Shown: positions 32,546 through 43,958 of the stretch, one piece after another
Layout of the letters: each line of letters begins with the position of its first letter
Numbering within the stretch: the first letter of the stretch is position 1
NCBI GenBank assembly: GCA_021234155.1
Contig: JAJEKV010000205.1
Span: 1,349,501 to 1,413,500 of the forward strand
Reading direction: 5' to 3'
DNA: 64,000 nucleotides
Source: Isoetes taiwanensis
Lineage: Eukaryota > Streptophyta > Lycopodiopsida > Isoetales > Isoetaceae
Position numbers and translations under genes: made by a program
The notes under the pieces: generated by a model
The model's input: only the letters and a program-made list of their open reading frames with translations
Told to the model about the DNA's origin: nothing
Database searches by the model: none

Positions 32546-33960
32546 TCAGAAACGACCATAAGCAATGGATAGATCATGATAGATTAGCTTAGGAACTATC
32601 AGAGCAATGGAGAAATATACATGAGAGCTCGCTAAGACTGAGTTTGCAATTATAGTTCTACCAGCAACGGATAGAGTAGTCCTATAGTTATTAAGCTTCT
32701 TCTTGATTCTAGAAAAAATAGGATTCCACAGACCTTTGATACTATGATTCAGAGATAGAGGCATACCCAGCAATTTAGTAGCTTGAAGAGGGGAGAGAAC
32801 TTTAATACCAGCCAAACTTTGATGACTAGTATCTCCAACTATCAAGCTCTTGTCAATGTTAAGGTGGATACCAGAAGCAGCTGAGAATTGCATAAGAATT
32901 TTCAGAAAGAACCAAATAGTTAATATATCAGCATCAAGAAAGAAAAAAGGGTCATCAGCATATTGAAGAATACTAAGAGATTCATTGGAATCAGGAAGCT
33001 GAAGACCTTTAATAAGACCAAGATTCTGATAATGAGAAAATAGCTTTAGTAACAACTCAGCTGCAACTAGAAAAAGATAAGAAGCAAGAAGGCAACCTTG
33101 CCTAACACCACAAGTAAGGGGGAAGAATCCAGATGGAGAATCGTTAATAAGAACAGCTGAGTTAGATCTAGAATTTAGACCATAAATGAGATTTCTTAGC
33201 TTGAGAAGGAAACAAAGCTTAGACATAGCAACATCAAGAAAATCCCATCTCATTGAATCAAAAGCTCTTTTAAAATCTAGTTTAAGAAGAACACAATTCT
33301 GCTTAGAGATTCTATTCCAATGGAGACCCTCCATAACAGCCATATAATTATCTAGAATGTATCTCTTGGAAAAAAAAAAGCAAATTGATTTAGGCTGATA
33401 TTCTTCTGGAGATAATTCTTTTATTTAGATTCAATGATTTTAGCACAGAGCTTATAAGTAATGTTTGTTAAAGAGATAGACCTCCAGTCTTGAAGATTGA
33501 TAGGATGATCAATCTTGGGAATCAAGGAGATGAAACCACTAGAAATAGAAGGATGCAAATGCTCGGCACTCCAGAAGGCATACACAAGAGAAGTAAGATC
33601 ATTTTTAAGAATATCCCAGAATTTAACATAGAATTCAGCATGAAGGCCATCTAGACCAGGGGACTCCTCTTGCTGAAACTATTAAGAATGTTAAGGATTT
33701 CATCTTGTGAAGGCATAGAGATCATTGAGCAATCCATAGAATCAGAGGTAGAAGGAAGAATAGTATCAATGAGAGACTTAGAAGCATTAGCGTTCTAGAG
33801 ATCATTGGAAGGAATAGGCTTACCCTGAAAGAGATCCTTAAATTTAGCATGAAAAGTGTTAGCAATATCCCTTTGAGTGGTGCATGAGTACAGCCAGTCT
33901 CATCCACAACCTCAGTAATGGGAGTTCCTCAATAATCTACTTTTTGCAACCCTAAAGAAG
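32546..33960 (-). pseudogene. L1 reverse transcriptase
   Basis: The intact stretch 33343-32546 (265 codons) has LLKLDFKRAFDSMRWDFLDV (palm F-x-x-A-F-D), then LTCGVRQGCLLASYLFLVAA (G-V-R-Q-G-C), then ILQYADDPFFF (catalytic Y-A-D-D) and LLGMPLSLNH. Upstream frames give IANTFHAKFKDLFQGKPIPS, MPSQDEILNILNSFSKRSP, and SGFISLIPKIDHPINLQDW with frameshifts near 33350 and 33700. The usual zf-RVT C-terminus is not seen here; a separate L1 tail with it is at 61355-60830. Confidence 0.8.
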
Positions 33961-34239
33961 AACTTTGTACTACCAGATCAGCTTATAAAGCCTAATTTGA
34001 GCTATAGCACGCCTCCTTTTAAGAAAACCCTTAATTCCTCTCACATTCCAAGAGAGAACCTTCATTGGAACAACAGAAGGAATGGGAAAGAGGGTTGAGA
34101 AACTATTTTTTGGCTCTTGTAGATTTCCTTTTACTATTTTTGCTTCTTGTATTTTGAGCAAGAGTTTTATCCAAGCCAGAGAAAATAAGGCCTTTATTAA
34201 TGTTGCTATCATTTTTCCTAGCACTTTTTTTAAATGATT

Positions 34240-34749
34240 CTAATCAGCCTTAGACTCAACATGAGAGCTTCCCATACGATACTCCCCCTTGTCCCAATTT
34301 TCTTTATCACTTCTATATCCCTCACTATCACTTGAATTCAAAAATCCCCCAGAAGAAAATTTAAATATTCTGTTATTTTTAAAATTAATCAAAGAGGAAA
34401 CGTTCACTTGCCTGATATCTTCCTTTTCTTGAAGCTCCTTTCTTTCAGATGTATTCATTCACTTGCTTAAGCCAATTTCCAATGAAGATCCAACATCCTG
34501 CTGCCTTTGCAAAAGTTGACTGACACCTTCTTGCATAGAGGCCATCTGATCTGCAAACTTGTATGAAATCTTGAGAGAACATATGGAACATTTTACCATA
34601 GGAGAGTCCAAGTCAATCGGAGAAGGCAGAGAGACAGAAGTCAGGAGGGGAGGAATATCTGACTGGGCTTTTTGGATGGGAGGGCCTATAGTAGGAACTG
34701 TAATGTGAGTTAGATCACATGGTGTGCTCTTATCCAAACCAACATCCAT
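34240..34749 (-). pseudogene. L1 ORF1 C-terminal part
   Basis: Two frames in the same register, split by one TGA: 34749-34459 (CSICSLKISYKFADQMASMQ, a short Cys/coiled-coil region) and 34458-34240 (polar, ending MGSSHVESKAD). The position immediately upstream of the endonuclease start supports ORF1. No RRM or zinc knuckle is visible. Confidence 0.45.
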
Positions 34750-35011
34750 CTCACCATTAAGGTTAGATAATACCTGGAGCCTTTGGAATTTGCTGAGACT
34801 CTGTTGCTGGCAGATTGAAGTTTGAAAACTTCTGAATAGAAGATTCCTTCAAGGAAACATAAACATAAACATCAGCACTAGCAATAACAACACAATCAGC
34901 TACTTCAAAGGGTAGTACCATCCATCCATCCATAGATCCATCATAGACATCAATCATCATCATCACATGAGCCCCTACCCCAGGCTCAGACTTGCCGGGA
35001 AAGTAGACTGA

Positions 35012-36567
35012 TGTTAGGGTCTCAAGATAGAGCAGACCAAATTATGGCAATGACTTGGGCTGGCAATAGACAATGGCTAGGGTTGACCACTCCATCCATC
35101 CCTCCTGTGCATACCTTGCAGATAGGCTAAATCAGTCTTTGTCATGACTGTAACTTGCCTGAGATGTAATCCCATGGTATCACCCAACGGGACTACTCAG
35201 GGTTGCATCTCCCCAGTCCGATGAGATAGGAGGGGTTGCATCTCCCCCTCCCGGAGTGCGGTGGCTCTATGGGCAGTGGCGACACACGTCCGTACTCGAC
35301 TGAACTCCCTAAAACAAGATCCAGGTCGAAACCTGCAGCTCTTGAGAGTCAGGGCGACATCTTTGACCCAAGAAGTGTCGGACTCATACCCGGCCCACAT
35401 GAAGTGACTAACTATAAGCCTAGCCCACTATGGGTCTCCAGTAGCAGGGACCTCCCTTCACTTTGCCACTGACCCCATTATGTGGTGCTCAGTCACTCCA
35501 TAGCCTCCGTAGCCAGGTGGGCTCTATGCACAGGCCGCATATAATAGGAACTAAAGGGTCTAAACTAGAAGAATCATCTAAACAAGGCTACTAGGTCTCT
35601 AATCCCCTTCCCAATACAAGAGGAGCAAACATGATCAACCATCATCATATATCCACATAACATGAATACGCATAAAAATGGTTGGGGATTCCAAGGGGGG
35701 AAATGATGGGATAGACAATTGTCCTATGCCATTGATGTACAAGAGGAGTAGGATCAGAAAAAAGGGTAGGCAAATATCTCCCTTCTCAAGCATGTAAAGG
35801 TATTAGGGGTGTTGGTTAGAGGACTGTCAAGACCTACAAAAAGTAGGGTCGATTGTGCTATCTAGAACTCCCAGAGTTCCCCTCAACCTTAAGTTTCCAG
35901 AACTCCACACGCACAATTGCACTAACCCCCAGGATTAGTTTGAAGCCCAGCTTCAATAGTTCTTATCAAAAGAACTAATACTGCTACTGCACTATTGCTC
36001 AACACTAGAGCAAGAACGCAAACAATGGATAATTCTAAAGCAACATAAAAAGCTTGTGGAATAATCCCAATATGGTCAAAACTTTAGACTGAGAGCACAA
36101 GCTTAAAATCCCGCCAAGTTGCTCCAAGAGAAAAAGATTCCTCCAAAACGCATCCTAAACTCTTTTATAGAGACACTAAAACTAAGATTAGCCTGAGAAA
36201 AGGCCATGGGCCTTTGTCTCACTCAAAACAGTCTATCTAATCTCCTGGTCTGGGCCTTTTCTCCAAATCTGGCCGACTTGTATCAGGTCGCGATGAACGC
36301 AAGGAATTTTTCCTTTTAAAACTCAAGGCCAATCGGGTGTTGCCACCTCAACCCCCTCAACCCAATGGTTAAGTGATTTTTAAAGGTCCTTTAACATTTA
36401 ATTAAATGTTCACTTTAACATACGAAACTTGCGCCACAATAAATTAACCAAGACTGCCCCTAGGCAGTTTCCCACCCTTGGAACGTTCCCAGGCCACCCA
36501 GTGGCACTTCCAGGGTCAATTTCCCATCCCAAGGCCTGCAAGCACGACTTGCCCTTGGACTGTAACA
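35012..36567 (-). repeat. 3' LTR of the chromovirus, 1556 bp
   Basis: On the plus strand it begins TGTTAGGGTCTC and ends GGACTGTAACA, so the termini are the inverted TGTTA/TAACA. The adjacent plus-strand pyrimidine run TTTCCTTCCCTCCTCTT (36568-36584) is the complement of a polypurine tract, which fixes the edge. No gene is inside. Confidence 0.75.
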
Positions 36568-36584
36568 GTTTCCTTCCCTCCTCT
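36568..36584 (-). promoter_or_regulatory. polypurine tract of the chromovirus
   Basis: AAGAGGAGGGAAGGAAA on the minus strand directly precedes the LTR start (C)TGTTACAGTCC. It is the expected plus-strand primer site. Confidence 0.7.
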
Positions 36585-36601
36585 TAGGAACTTGTCCTCA
36601 A

Positions 36602-36990
36602 GGTCTAGAGTTTTAAATGAGGAAAACGTTGCACAAACTCATCCGTCTCCCAAGTGGCATCCCCGGGAGACTGGCCTCACCACAAGACCAGATATTCACG
36701 AATATCTACTGCGCAACTACCGAACACGAGTATCTAGAATCCGTTCGGGTGATATGGCGGAGTTCAACACTAGCGGTATACTCTCAGGACTAACAACATT
36801 GTCTGTATCTAGTATAGCTCGCTTAACCTGGCTTACATGAAATACAGGATAGATCCCAATATCCTGCGGTAACGCCAACTCATGTGCTGTGGTACCTAAT
36901 CTTTTAACAATCTTAAAAGGTCCATCATCCTCGTCCTTTAACCAATGCTTTAAGGGTGTTGATTCGTAATAAGGAAGGATACACAATCCT
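36602..36990 (-). CDS. integrase C-terminus and chromodomain-like tail
   Basis: The frame 36986-36717 has DGPFKIVKRLGTTAHELALP and IGIYPVFHVSQVKRAI, the typical GPF..V...A..L.LP...HPVFHVS text of gypsy integrases. It runs to ERILDTRVR. In the next frame down follow REYLVLW and GDATWETDEFVQRFP, matching a chromodomain (E-Y-L-V-x-W ... A-T-W-E). Codons 5' of this segment are at 61356 and beyond. Confidence 0.75.
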
Positions 36991-37078
36991 CAAAAACACA
37001 CAGTCACCCTCCTCATAGGTAACATCACATCTACGCTTATTAGCATAAACTTGAGTGCGATCTTGCGCTCTATGCAAG
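36988..37078. repeat. left copy of a 91-bp duplication
   Basis: CCTCAAAAACACACAGTCAC ... CGCTCTATGCAAG matches 61356-61446 with one substitution (CACC/CATC). It is integrase coding sequence present at both edges of the nest. Confidence 0.9.

Positions 37079-37105
<27 letters not shown>
37079..37105. repeat. poly(T) run of 27
   Basis: It marks the left edge of the nest. On the minus strand it would be a poly(A) tail of a retroposed sequence inserted in the same orientation as the L1 tail at the right edge. Confidence 0.85.
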
Positions 37106-37109
<4 letters not shown>

Positions 37110-37756
37110 AAGGGTAGTCATGACACCTACATAAATCAATGACTTACACCTCCCATTGGAGAGGACACTAGTGTATGAGATACATTTGTATCTATAGTAG
37201 ATATACATTTGGTTTTTTCTACTCTATAACTGTACTTGAGTCAAATAAACTAGATAACTTATAAGGGGCGTCTTTTAACTCACCACTACCCCTTGAATCA
37301 TAGCTGGAGTTTTACAGATAATGAGTCATACACCATAGGGTTAATTTTGATCGATATACATCAATATAGACCATTTTAAATTTTAAATACATACATTTTT
37401 CCGTCATTTCCTTTTAACTCACATTTTTAACTTTATCTTTCTTCTCTCAAATCGCTTAGCCATGCTGAAACCCTAAACTTCAGAGATATGTAAAGCAGAT
37501 CCGGACTTACAGTTTTTCTGACCCATTCACGCTGGCACAAGACGAATGCGACATGCTAGGTTTTTTGGCATTGAATTGGAGCTCTCTCACGCTTCCAAAT
37601 ATGGTAAGTTTATGTGATATCTGACTTAAGCTATCAGATTTAGCCTGCATGTAAGAAGTCTCGGTATGCACAAAAGATCCGGATTTGACTAAGATCTTAT
37701 ACTCCCAGCCATAAAGCAGACACGCATGATTTTTTAGGGCTCCCCTTTTGGTTCAA

Positions 37757-38529
37757 ATGGTGAGCATGGACTCAGACCTAGAATCAGATTCGTCTAACTC
37801 AGAAGAAGTAGCTCTGAGAGAAGAACTCGTGATCTTTGAGTTCCGGCTTGTCTATCGATTCGAATATCGAGGACTTCATGGTCGATCATAAGAATGGAAG
37901 TGGGCAGAAGCGGCTGCACAATGATACCAAGAGTGCTTCGGGCAGTATGAAATTTGTTCCCAATAGCCCCAGGCATAATGTTAAGGCCGCCCACAAAGAT
38001 GCAGATGCTGAAATTTCTATCCCTGAAACACAACAAGAAGAGGAGTATAACTCTGAACAAGAGGATAATCAGGTATCATTTCATTGTACCACAATACTAA
38101 TGCTTCTCCAGAATAAGGAATCATCTGCTGATTACCTATACAGGGCTCTCTAAACTAACACATAAGCTATAAATGCTAAACAGGTTCTAGTTTCAATATC
38201 TTTTTCCATTCGTTTTTCTTATATTTAAGTCTTTTTCAAGATCTGATAAGCCCATCTATAGGAAAATATTTTGATTCTGCATACAGGGCAAAAGGTTACA
38301 AAGGCTGAACGGTGATAAACCGAGAAGTCTCATTGTACCTTTTGGCCCTTCATGCATTACCATTTTCATGCTAATGTCATGTTGTTTGGCTGCAGGTACC
38401 GAGCTTCTCCCACCTTTGTCGTTTTTTGTTTCCTGTATGCTAGAGGATAAAAGTTTTTCTGGAGATGAGGAGACGTCTACATTTTCAAAGAGTGATGGAT
38501 CTAAAAATGGTGACAAAGTTCTTATTTAA
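37757..38529 (+). pseudogene. ORF-A of Penelope-like unit 0 (two exons)
   Basis: Exon 1, 37757-38072, starts MVSMDSDLESDSSNSEEVAL and, after a one-base frame slip at about 37840, reads SGLSIDSNIEDFMVDHKNGS to ISIPETQQEEEYNSEQEDNQ, ending at CAG|GTATCA. It is a diverged homologue of the exon at 46955. Exon 2, 38287-38529 (81 codons), follows ATACAG and reads GKRLQRLNGDKPRSLIVPFG, then a hydrophobic CITIFMLMSCCLAAGTEL, then a polar tail ending KNGDKVLI. Acidic N-terminus plus one possible membrane segment; function unknown. Confidence 0.45.
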
Positions 38530-39431
38530 ACTCTGAATAACTGGTGATGGCTTCCAAATCTCTACTCTAAGCAGTTTATTTCATAAATATATGACTATCT
38601 TTTGGCTTTGTCAACAAGTATTTCAGTAGGGTTTAAAAAGTCAGAGAGTACTACTGAAAGAACTGACTGCTTTTTGTTGTAGCCGAGTTCTATGTTTTTA
38701 AATTTTCTCTAAGTTCATACTACTGGGGTTATTTTTCGCTCACAGTATGTAACTGCTGATGTCCATAAACAATACCCATATTATATCATGTAGATCTACT
38801 GCTGTTTTTAATATATATGGTTGGAAAATTCTGCATACAGCAATTTACTTTGTAAGGTGACGTCTTTGCAAAAGTCTAAAAGGTTTATTCAAGTCTGCTT
38901 AGTCATAAACAAGTATAATATGATGGGTTTAACCTATACCACGGGATTTGATATAAATATTTACGCCTTTAAAGCCTCATCCCTACATAACATCGTATGA
39001 AAACCGATAAGGCCATAGACTACGTGCTCTTGTACAACATATTTTAAACATCTACTAAAGAGCATACGATATTGATTGGTTTAGTTATGGGTTAATATTT
39101 CCTGATTATAGACAAATGCATTCTTAAAGGATCTTGTATTTCTAAAAGACTCTTGTACAACATATTTTAACATGTTTTAAAGAACATATTACGCTAGCTA
39201 CCATAGACAGTTTTTTTCTGTTCAAGAATAGACAAATGCAGTCTAAAAGACTATTGGACATCAGTTACATGATGTGACTCTGGAATATTTCGATAACTTG
39301 ATCATATTAATAAATATGACATGTAGACAAAAGAGGAGAAAGGATCAAAGGATAATGTACCAGTCTTGAATGTTTGAGTTCATTTCTTTGGATTGATAAT
39401 ACAGCATAGGGATTGACCGAAGCTGATGCAT

Positions 39432-39474
39432 GACCTAGAATACTAGGTCAGGCCGGGGTTTTTTTTTTTTTTTT
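39432..39474 (+). other. hairpin plus T-run, unit 0
   Basis: GACCTAG-AATA-CTAGGTC, then AGGCCGGGG and a T-run (39459-39474). Units 1 and 2 have GGCCTAG-TTTG-CTAGGCC, so one base pair has changed on both sides. Confidence 0.6.
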
Positions 39475-40236
39475 ATAAACATCTTAAATCTTACATGTCC
39501 CAGTTCAATACTTTTGATTGGGCATGGACTTTGTGTCTAATTACTAACACCATGGGCATAATAACTATGCAGGACATTCACTAGAGACCCCACTTTGTTT
39601 TTTAATGCTGGGCTATCACTGTAACATTGGACTCGAATTGTGATACACATGGTTTCTTGCTATGTATTTTTGCATTTGCTTAAGACATAGATTCCACATG
39701 ATATTTCTAGCCCCCAACTCCACTTATGATACTTAAATTAACTTTTAAATAGATATACCATACAATAAATTGTTGGTATTTTTTGCTGACCATTCTAAGT
39801 GACCATAGATGGTCTAGTCTATAGTTGTCACTTCTGGAATGATTGATCACTTCACATCCTAATCCTATCCACTAGCTACTAGTCTGAACCCATATGCTTT
39901 GTATAAATGACTCTTGACTATTCTCACCTAACATAAAATAGACGTTTTTAACTGGTATGGGGGCTAAGAACATTTTTACTTCCATATATAAGATATTTTT
40001 TAACCTTTAAGAAAATTTTTCCCATGCTCGAAGGCCCCGAAGCATGGCAAATGGCTCTTTCTTGTCCAGACGGGTGACAAAGGCGGCTCATCTTCCCGAC
40101 ATAAGGAGGGCGACCGGTCTCATACATCGCTTTTGCTAGAAGATGGCATTCTGCTTTTTCCATTTTGATCCGGTAAGATACTCCTTATCCAAACATACGG
40201 CTCGATTTATAATTTAGGGTTCCCGGATCTATTCAA

Positions 40237-40564
40237 ATGTGGAACTTGGACTCGGACCAAAACCCATACACTTCTAGTTCAGACGAAGAAGCTTTGAGAG
40301 ACGAGTTTTTACATGCTGAATTTCTAGCCTATTTGTTCCGATTCGAACTTGCCAACTACAAAGCAAATCCATGGTTGATCTTAAGAGTTGTAAGGGGGAG
40401 AAGAGAAGCTCGTTTGGAGCAAAAGCCTTTAATGGCAACAAGAAACATAGTGGAGACTCCAAAGCATGCACAGTAATATTCATGAAAAGGACTGTTCTTC
40501 GAGCCATCTATTCCCGAAACACAACAAGAAGAAGACAATTCTTCCGATCAAGAAGAACTTCAGG
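40237..40564 (+). pseudogene. ORF-A exon 1, unit 1
   Basis: It starts MWNLDSDQNPYTSSSDEEAL, same as unit 2, and is then broken by small indels (at about 40335, 40370 and 40470) that mostly lie where unit 2 has CTG or CAG. Sequence error is a serious possibility. See the unit 2 copy for the intact frame. Confidence 0.5.
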
Positions 40565-42040
40565 TATTCTTGAGGGTTTTAATCTTTAGTCCGGATTTTG
40601 CCCATTGGAAATTGTATGATTTGTTAGCTCATCTCGAGTTTTTCAAATATACACTGAATCTATCTGCCATAACACAGGTCTAAGTATTTGTTAGACTGGG
40701 CTTTTGACTGAATTTCAGATCATTATTCCTTTGTTACTTAACTGTGAACTTTCTTTGATAATACTTTAAATGTTGGTCTTGTTTTCTACCCTATATCTCA
40801 TGCTTGCAGGGCAAAAGGTTACAAAGGCTGAACGATGATAAACCGAGAAGTCTCATTTGTACCTTTTGGCCCTTCATGCATTACCATTTTCATGCTAATG
40901 TCATGTTGTTTGGCTGCAGTACCGAGCTTCTCCTACCTTTGTCGTTTTTTTGCTTCGTTTTGCTTGAAGATTGAGGGTCTCCGGAAACCGGACTAGACTG
41001 CATTCCTAACATAATGGAACAATCCATGGAGGCTACAACGTTTACTATAGTCTTTCTATCTCTAAATTCCGTTTCTCGGGTTATGGTATTTTTTCCGAAT
41101 GGGATGCTCAATGCATAGCTGGTAACTATCTTTGTATTTTTCTATCATTTGGTAGAACCATTTGAATAGTCAAAGGATGTTTCATTTACTCGTCTAAGCT
41201 ACTATGGATATAATGTAATTAAAATGGCACAATCGGGTCGCTCCTGTTTTTCTTTGCCATACAAACATGTATTTTTGGATACTTTAAAAACAATGTAGCT
41301 TGTTTCTCTTTAATATTATATGCCACGGAATTCTATGGGTTTAAAAGAGTTTAAAGGCTGATTGATTATGAGTAAGTTTATCCGAGCATAAATAGGCATT
41401 GAGTCTAAGTTGTTTACCTATGTTCTCACCTCTTGGGTTTATTACATGTACAATACATTTTGTTTTTCCCGAATCTACTACAGTTAAAATAATTTGGTTT
41501 GAAATATGAAGTGAGCAGGGTTTACTACATTCATAAGATCTAGAATACCATAACACAGCCAGATCGACCATAATAATAAGTCTAAATACTCATAAAGACC
41601 TTCCTAAGTGGAGTTTCTTTGTTAGATTGGATGATTTGTGTTAAATAACTAATGCAATCTTGAACCGGGCATATTATCGCACCGATCATAATGTTCCATA
41701 TGCCTAACGGCTAATACATAAAACATTTGCATGTCTTGGTAAAACACACGAATCTTGATAAGTGGCTTTAAGTGGCTTTGCTCCACAGGATCTTTTTAAA
41801 TGCTCTTTGATTTTGACTAGATCACTTGACCTCAATGTCTATTGTCTCAAGATCTTAGGATCACATGGCTTTCATGTTGACCTCAATGTCTATTGTCTCA
41901 AGATCTTCCGATCACATGGCTCGTTTTTCTTTGTAAGAAAAAGAATGATTAGACTAAAGGACTACAGGCACCAGATTTGAATGAATGTTCAAATGATTGG
42001 ATTGATAAGACAGTAGAGGGATTGACCGAAACTGATGCAT

Positions 42041-42074
42041 GGCCTAGTTTGCTAGGCCAGGCCGGGTTTTTTTT
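42041..42074 (+). other. hairpin plus T-run, unit 1
   Basis: GGCCTAG-TTTG-CTAGGCC, then AGGCCGGG and eight T, inside the intron before ORF-B. The same structure is at 48762-48793 in unit 2. Confidence 0.6.
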
Positions 42075-42193
42075 AGACATTTCAATTCTCTGGTTTAACC
42101 AGAGTTGCCAGTGTCTTTTTAGTCTATATCCTTCTTTTCTCTCTATTTTATGCACTCGCATTGCTACATACTTATGTTTGTTGAACATTTCAG

Positions 42194-43501
42194 GATGTTT
42201 TTGATGAAGAACAGTTCATCATCATCCCTCCCACTTGGAACAAGGAGCTATCTGATCTGGGTTATGCTATGAGCAAGATGGAATGTCCTAATAATTTCAG
42301 ACAAACTCTCCTATGTTGTATCAAAGACAATAGGGTGCCGCGAATACATACATGAAAAGAGGCTTTGAGAAAAGAGGGTGATTTTTCTGCCGTCACGCAC
42401 CTTGGCTGCAGCGAATGGATCTACTTAATTCCAGTTATAAACAAGGCCAAGGACGAGGAGTATTTGGCTATCATTGACGAAGTCTATAACTCTCTGCCCA
42501 ACAAGATCTATAACTGGACCACTGAGGAAGACACTTGCAAGACAATGTTCACCAAAGGAATGATGGCGCTCAAGGCAGCCAATAAAATTCTGGTGGAAGA
42601 TGAAGAAGTGGACCCACTTCTGTTAACACAAGAAGGTATGGATGATCCCTTTGGGGCCTCTCTGCTTTCTGAAAATGATAAAAAGGTACTGCAGAAGGAT
42701 TACACTAGTCTCGACCTTAACAACGACAATTTCAACTTTACCCTTGAAAATTGTCTTCTATTTCCTATTATACCAGAAAGATTGGTGGAACATCAAGCCC
42801 TATTATATAACCAGGGCATCTGGAGGTCAAAAAATTTTGGGGCGCTTGCACCTATCACTAGGGAAGCTTGGATCATTCTCGGAGGAATCACACCGGCCCA
42901 AATTGAGGCTACCAAAGTTGCTGCGGAAAAAATGGACAAATTCGTCAAAAAGGATAGAATTAAATTGAACATAGATTGCAGGTATTTTGATAAGACCTGC
43001 AACAAGGAGCCTTATATGTACATAAGTCAGAAAGGACATCAGGCTTACCCCACTGAAACGAGAGATGATTTCTATGTGAAAAAAATGTGGAGGACATTAT
43101 GCCCATACCTGAAATGTGGTTGTGAAAACCGTGGCAAAAACTTCAAGGACAAAAAGCTGCAATGCAGAGACAACATGACTTGGTTCGACCATGCTATATG
43201 GTACATGTTTAATAATCTTGATGATCTTTTTCCTAACATGTCCGCTGCTGCTCAGATGTTCTCCTTCACTAGCCTTCTCAAGAATACTTTCAAAAAGAGC
43301 ATTTTGGCATATTTATCATACCTAGAAATGAGGAATACCTTTATCTCTATGACAATGGATCTGGCAGCAGACCCATGGGCTGACTTCAAACTCAGCAGGT
43401 CCAAGTGCAAGATGGTGGAGATCAGTGAGAAAACTATTAAACCAATTAGTTTTCTGAAAAATACAAGGGCCCCAGCCCCTTCATTTCGTGGCAAAAAATA
43501 G
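42194..43501 (+). CDS. ORF-B of Penelope-like unit 1, unknown function
   Basis: The exon follows ACATTTCAG at 42193 and reads DVFDEEQFIIIPPTWNKEL. A one-base slip near 42350 shifts it into the long frame 42365-43501 (378 codons). I do not recognise a domain. Features: acidic/hydrophobic alpha-helical text (DEEYLAIIDEVYNSLPNKIY), an Ala-rich helix, and a Cys cluster (CPYLKCGCENRGK... LQC) at residues about 245-270 that could bind metal. It ends at TAG (43499-43501) where the unit 2 copy has CAG and reads on for 76 more codons, so the stop may be a mutation. Phase 0 at the acceptor fits splicing from ORF-A exon 1. It precedes the reverse transcriptase exon and may be fused to it by splicing. 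Confidence 0.55.
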
Positions 43502-43958
43502 TTCAAGCAAGCATGCACAAGTATCTCAAGCTGCTCCAATACTAGGGTGAGTTATCCGCCTAGAATGACCATTGCCCCAAACAGTAATACAAAAAAAGAG
43601 ACCGACTGCGATTCAATTGAATACTTGGGTTCTAGTAAAAATGTTGAAACCTCAGTCAACAAGGCTGCACCCCAAGTTGAAGACCGTACTGCTGGTGCAC
43701 AAGGACAAAAACTCAAATATTGAGGTATTTTCTATTTTATTTGATCTTGCACTTGCTTTGTTTAAAATATGCACTTGTTTATTTTGTTGGTCTATCAATT
43801 GTATTTAAACGTCAATACCTATTGACACTATACTTTTAAGTACCCCTCTGCCACTCGGCCTGATCAATACCCAATGACTCGGTCATCTAGTACCCGTACC
43901 TTTGCTGCTCATAGCAGGGTATCTACTTTAATGGTGATTTCCCTTGTGATTTTTTCAG

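Larger units (their letters stand above)
31984..34970 (-). mobile_element. L1-type LINE, internally deleted
   Basis: Minus-strand order: ORF1-like frames (34749-34240), an endonuclease start (MKVLSWNVRGIKGFLKRRRA at about 34065), reverse transcriptase (33960-32546), a 3' UTR, and an impure poly(A) (T-rich on plus, 31975-31996). Almost all of the endonuclease, roughly 650 bp, is missing between 33970 and 33950. ORF1 has an in-frame TGA at about 34459. The right edge is unclear. It is a dead copy. Confidence 0.75.
37106..39474 (+). mobile_element. Penelope-like element unit 0 (divergent, truncated)
   Basis: Homologous in order to units 1 and 2: a 5' UTR intron (ATATG|GTAAGT about 37607; acceptor TTTTTTAG about 37739), ORF-A, a conserved hydrophobic exon at 38287, and the hairpin at 39432-39449. 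It stops at CAGGCCGGGG plus a T-run and is joined straight to the start of unit 1. ORF-B and the reverse transcriptase are absent. The left edge is not defined; 37106-37560 shows nothing recognisable. Confidence 0.6.

Noticed and set aside
36478-36840. Plus-strand 120-codon frame
   Set aside because: It is the antisense shadow of the chromovirus integrase/chromodomain tail and polypurine tract.
42019-42070. Possible hammerhead ribozyme around ACTGATGC
   Set aside because: CTGATG is present, but the GAAA box and the third stem are not in place; the hairpin is kept as a separate observation.
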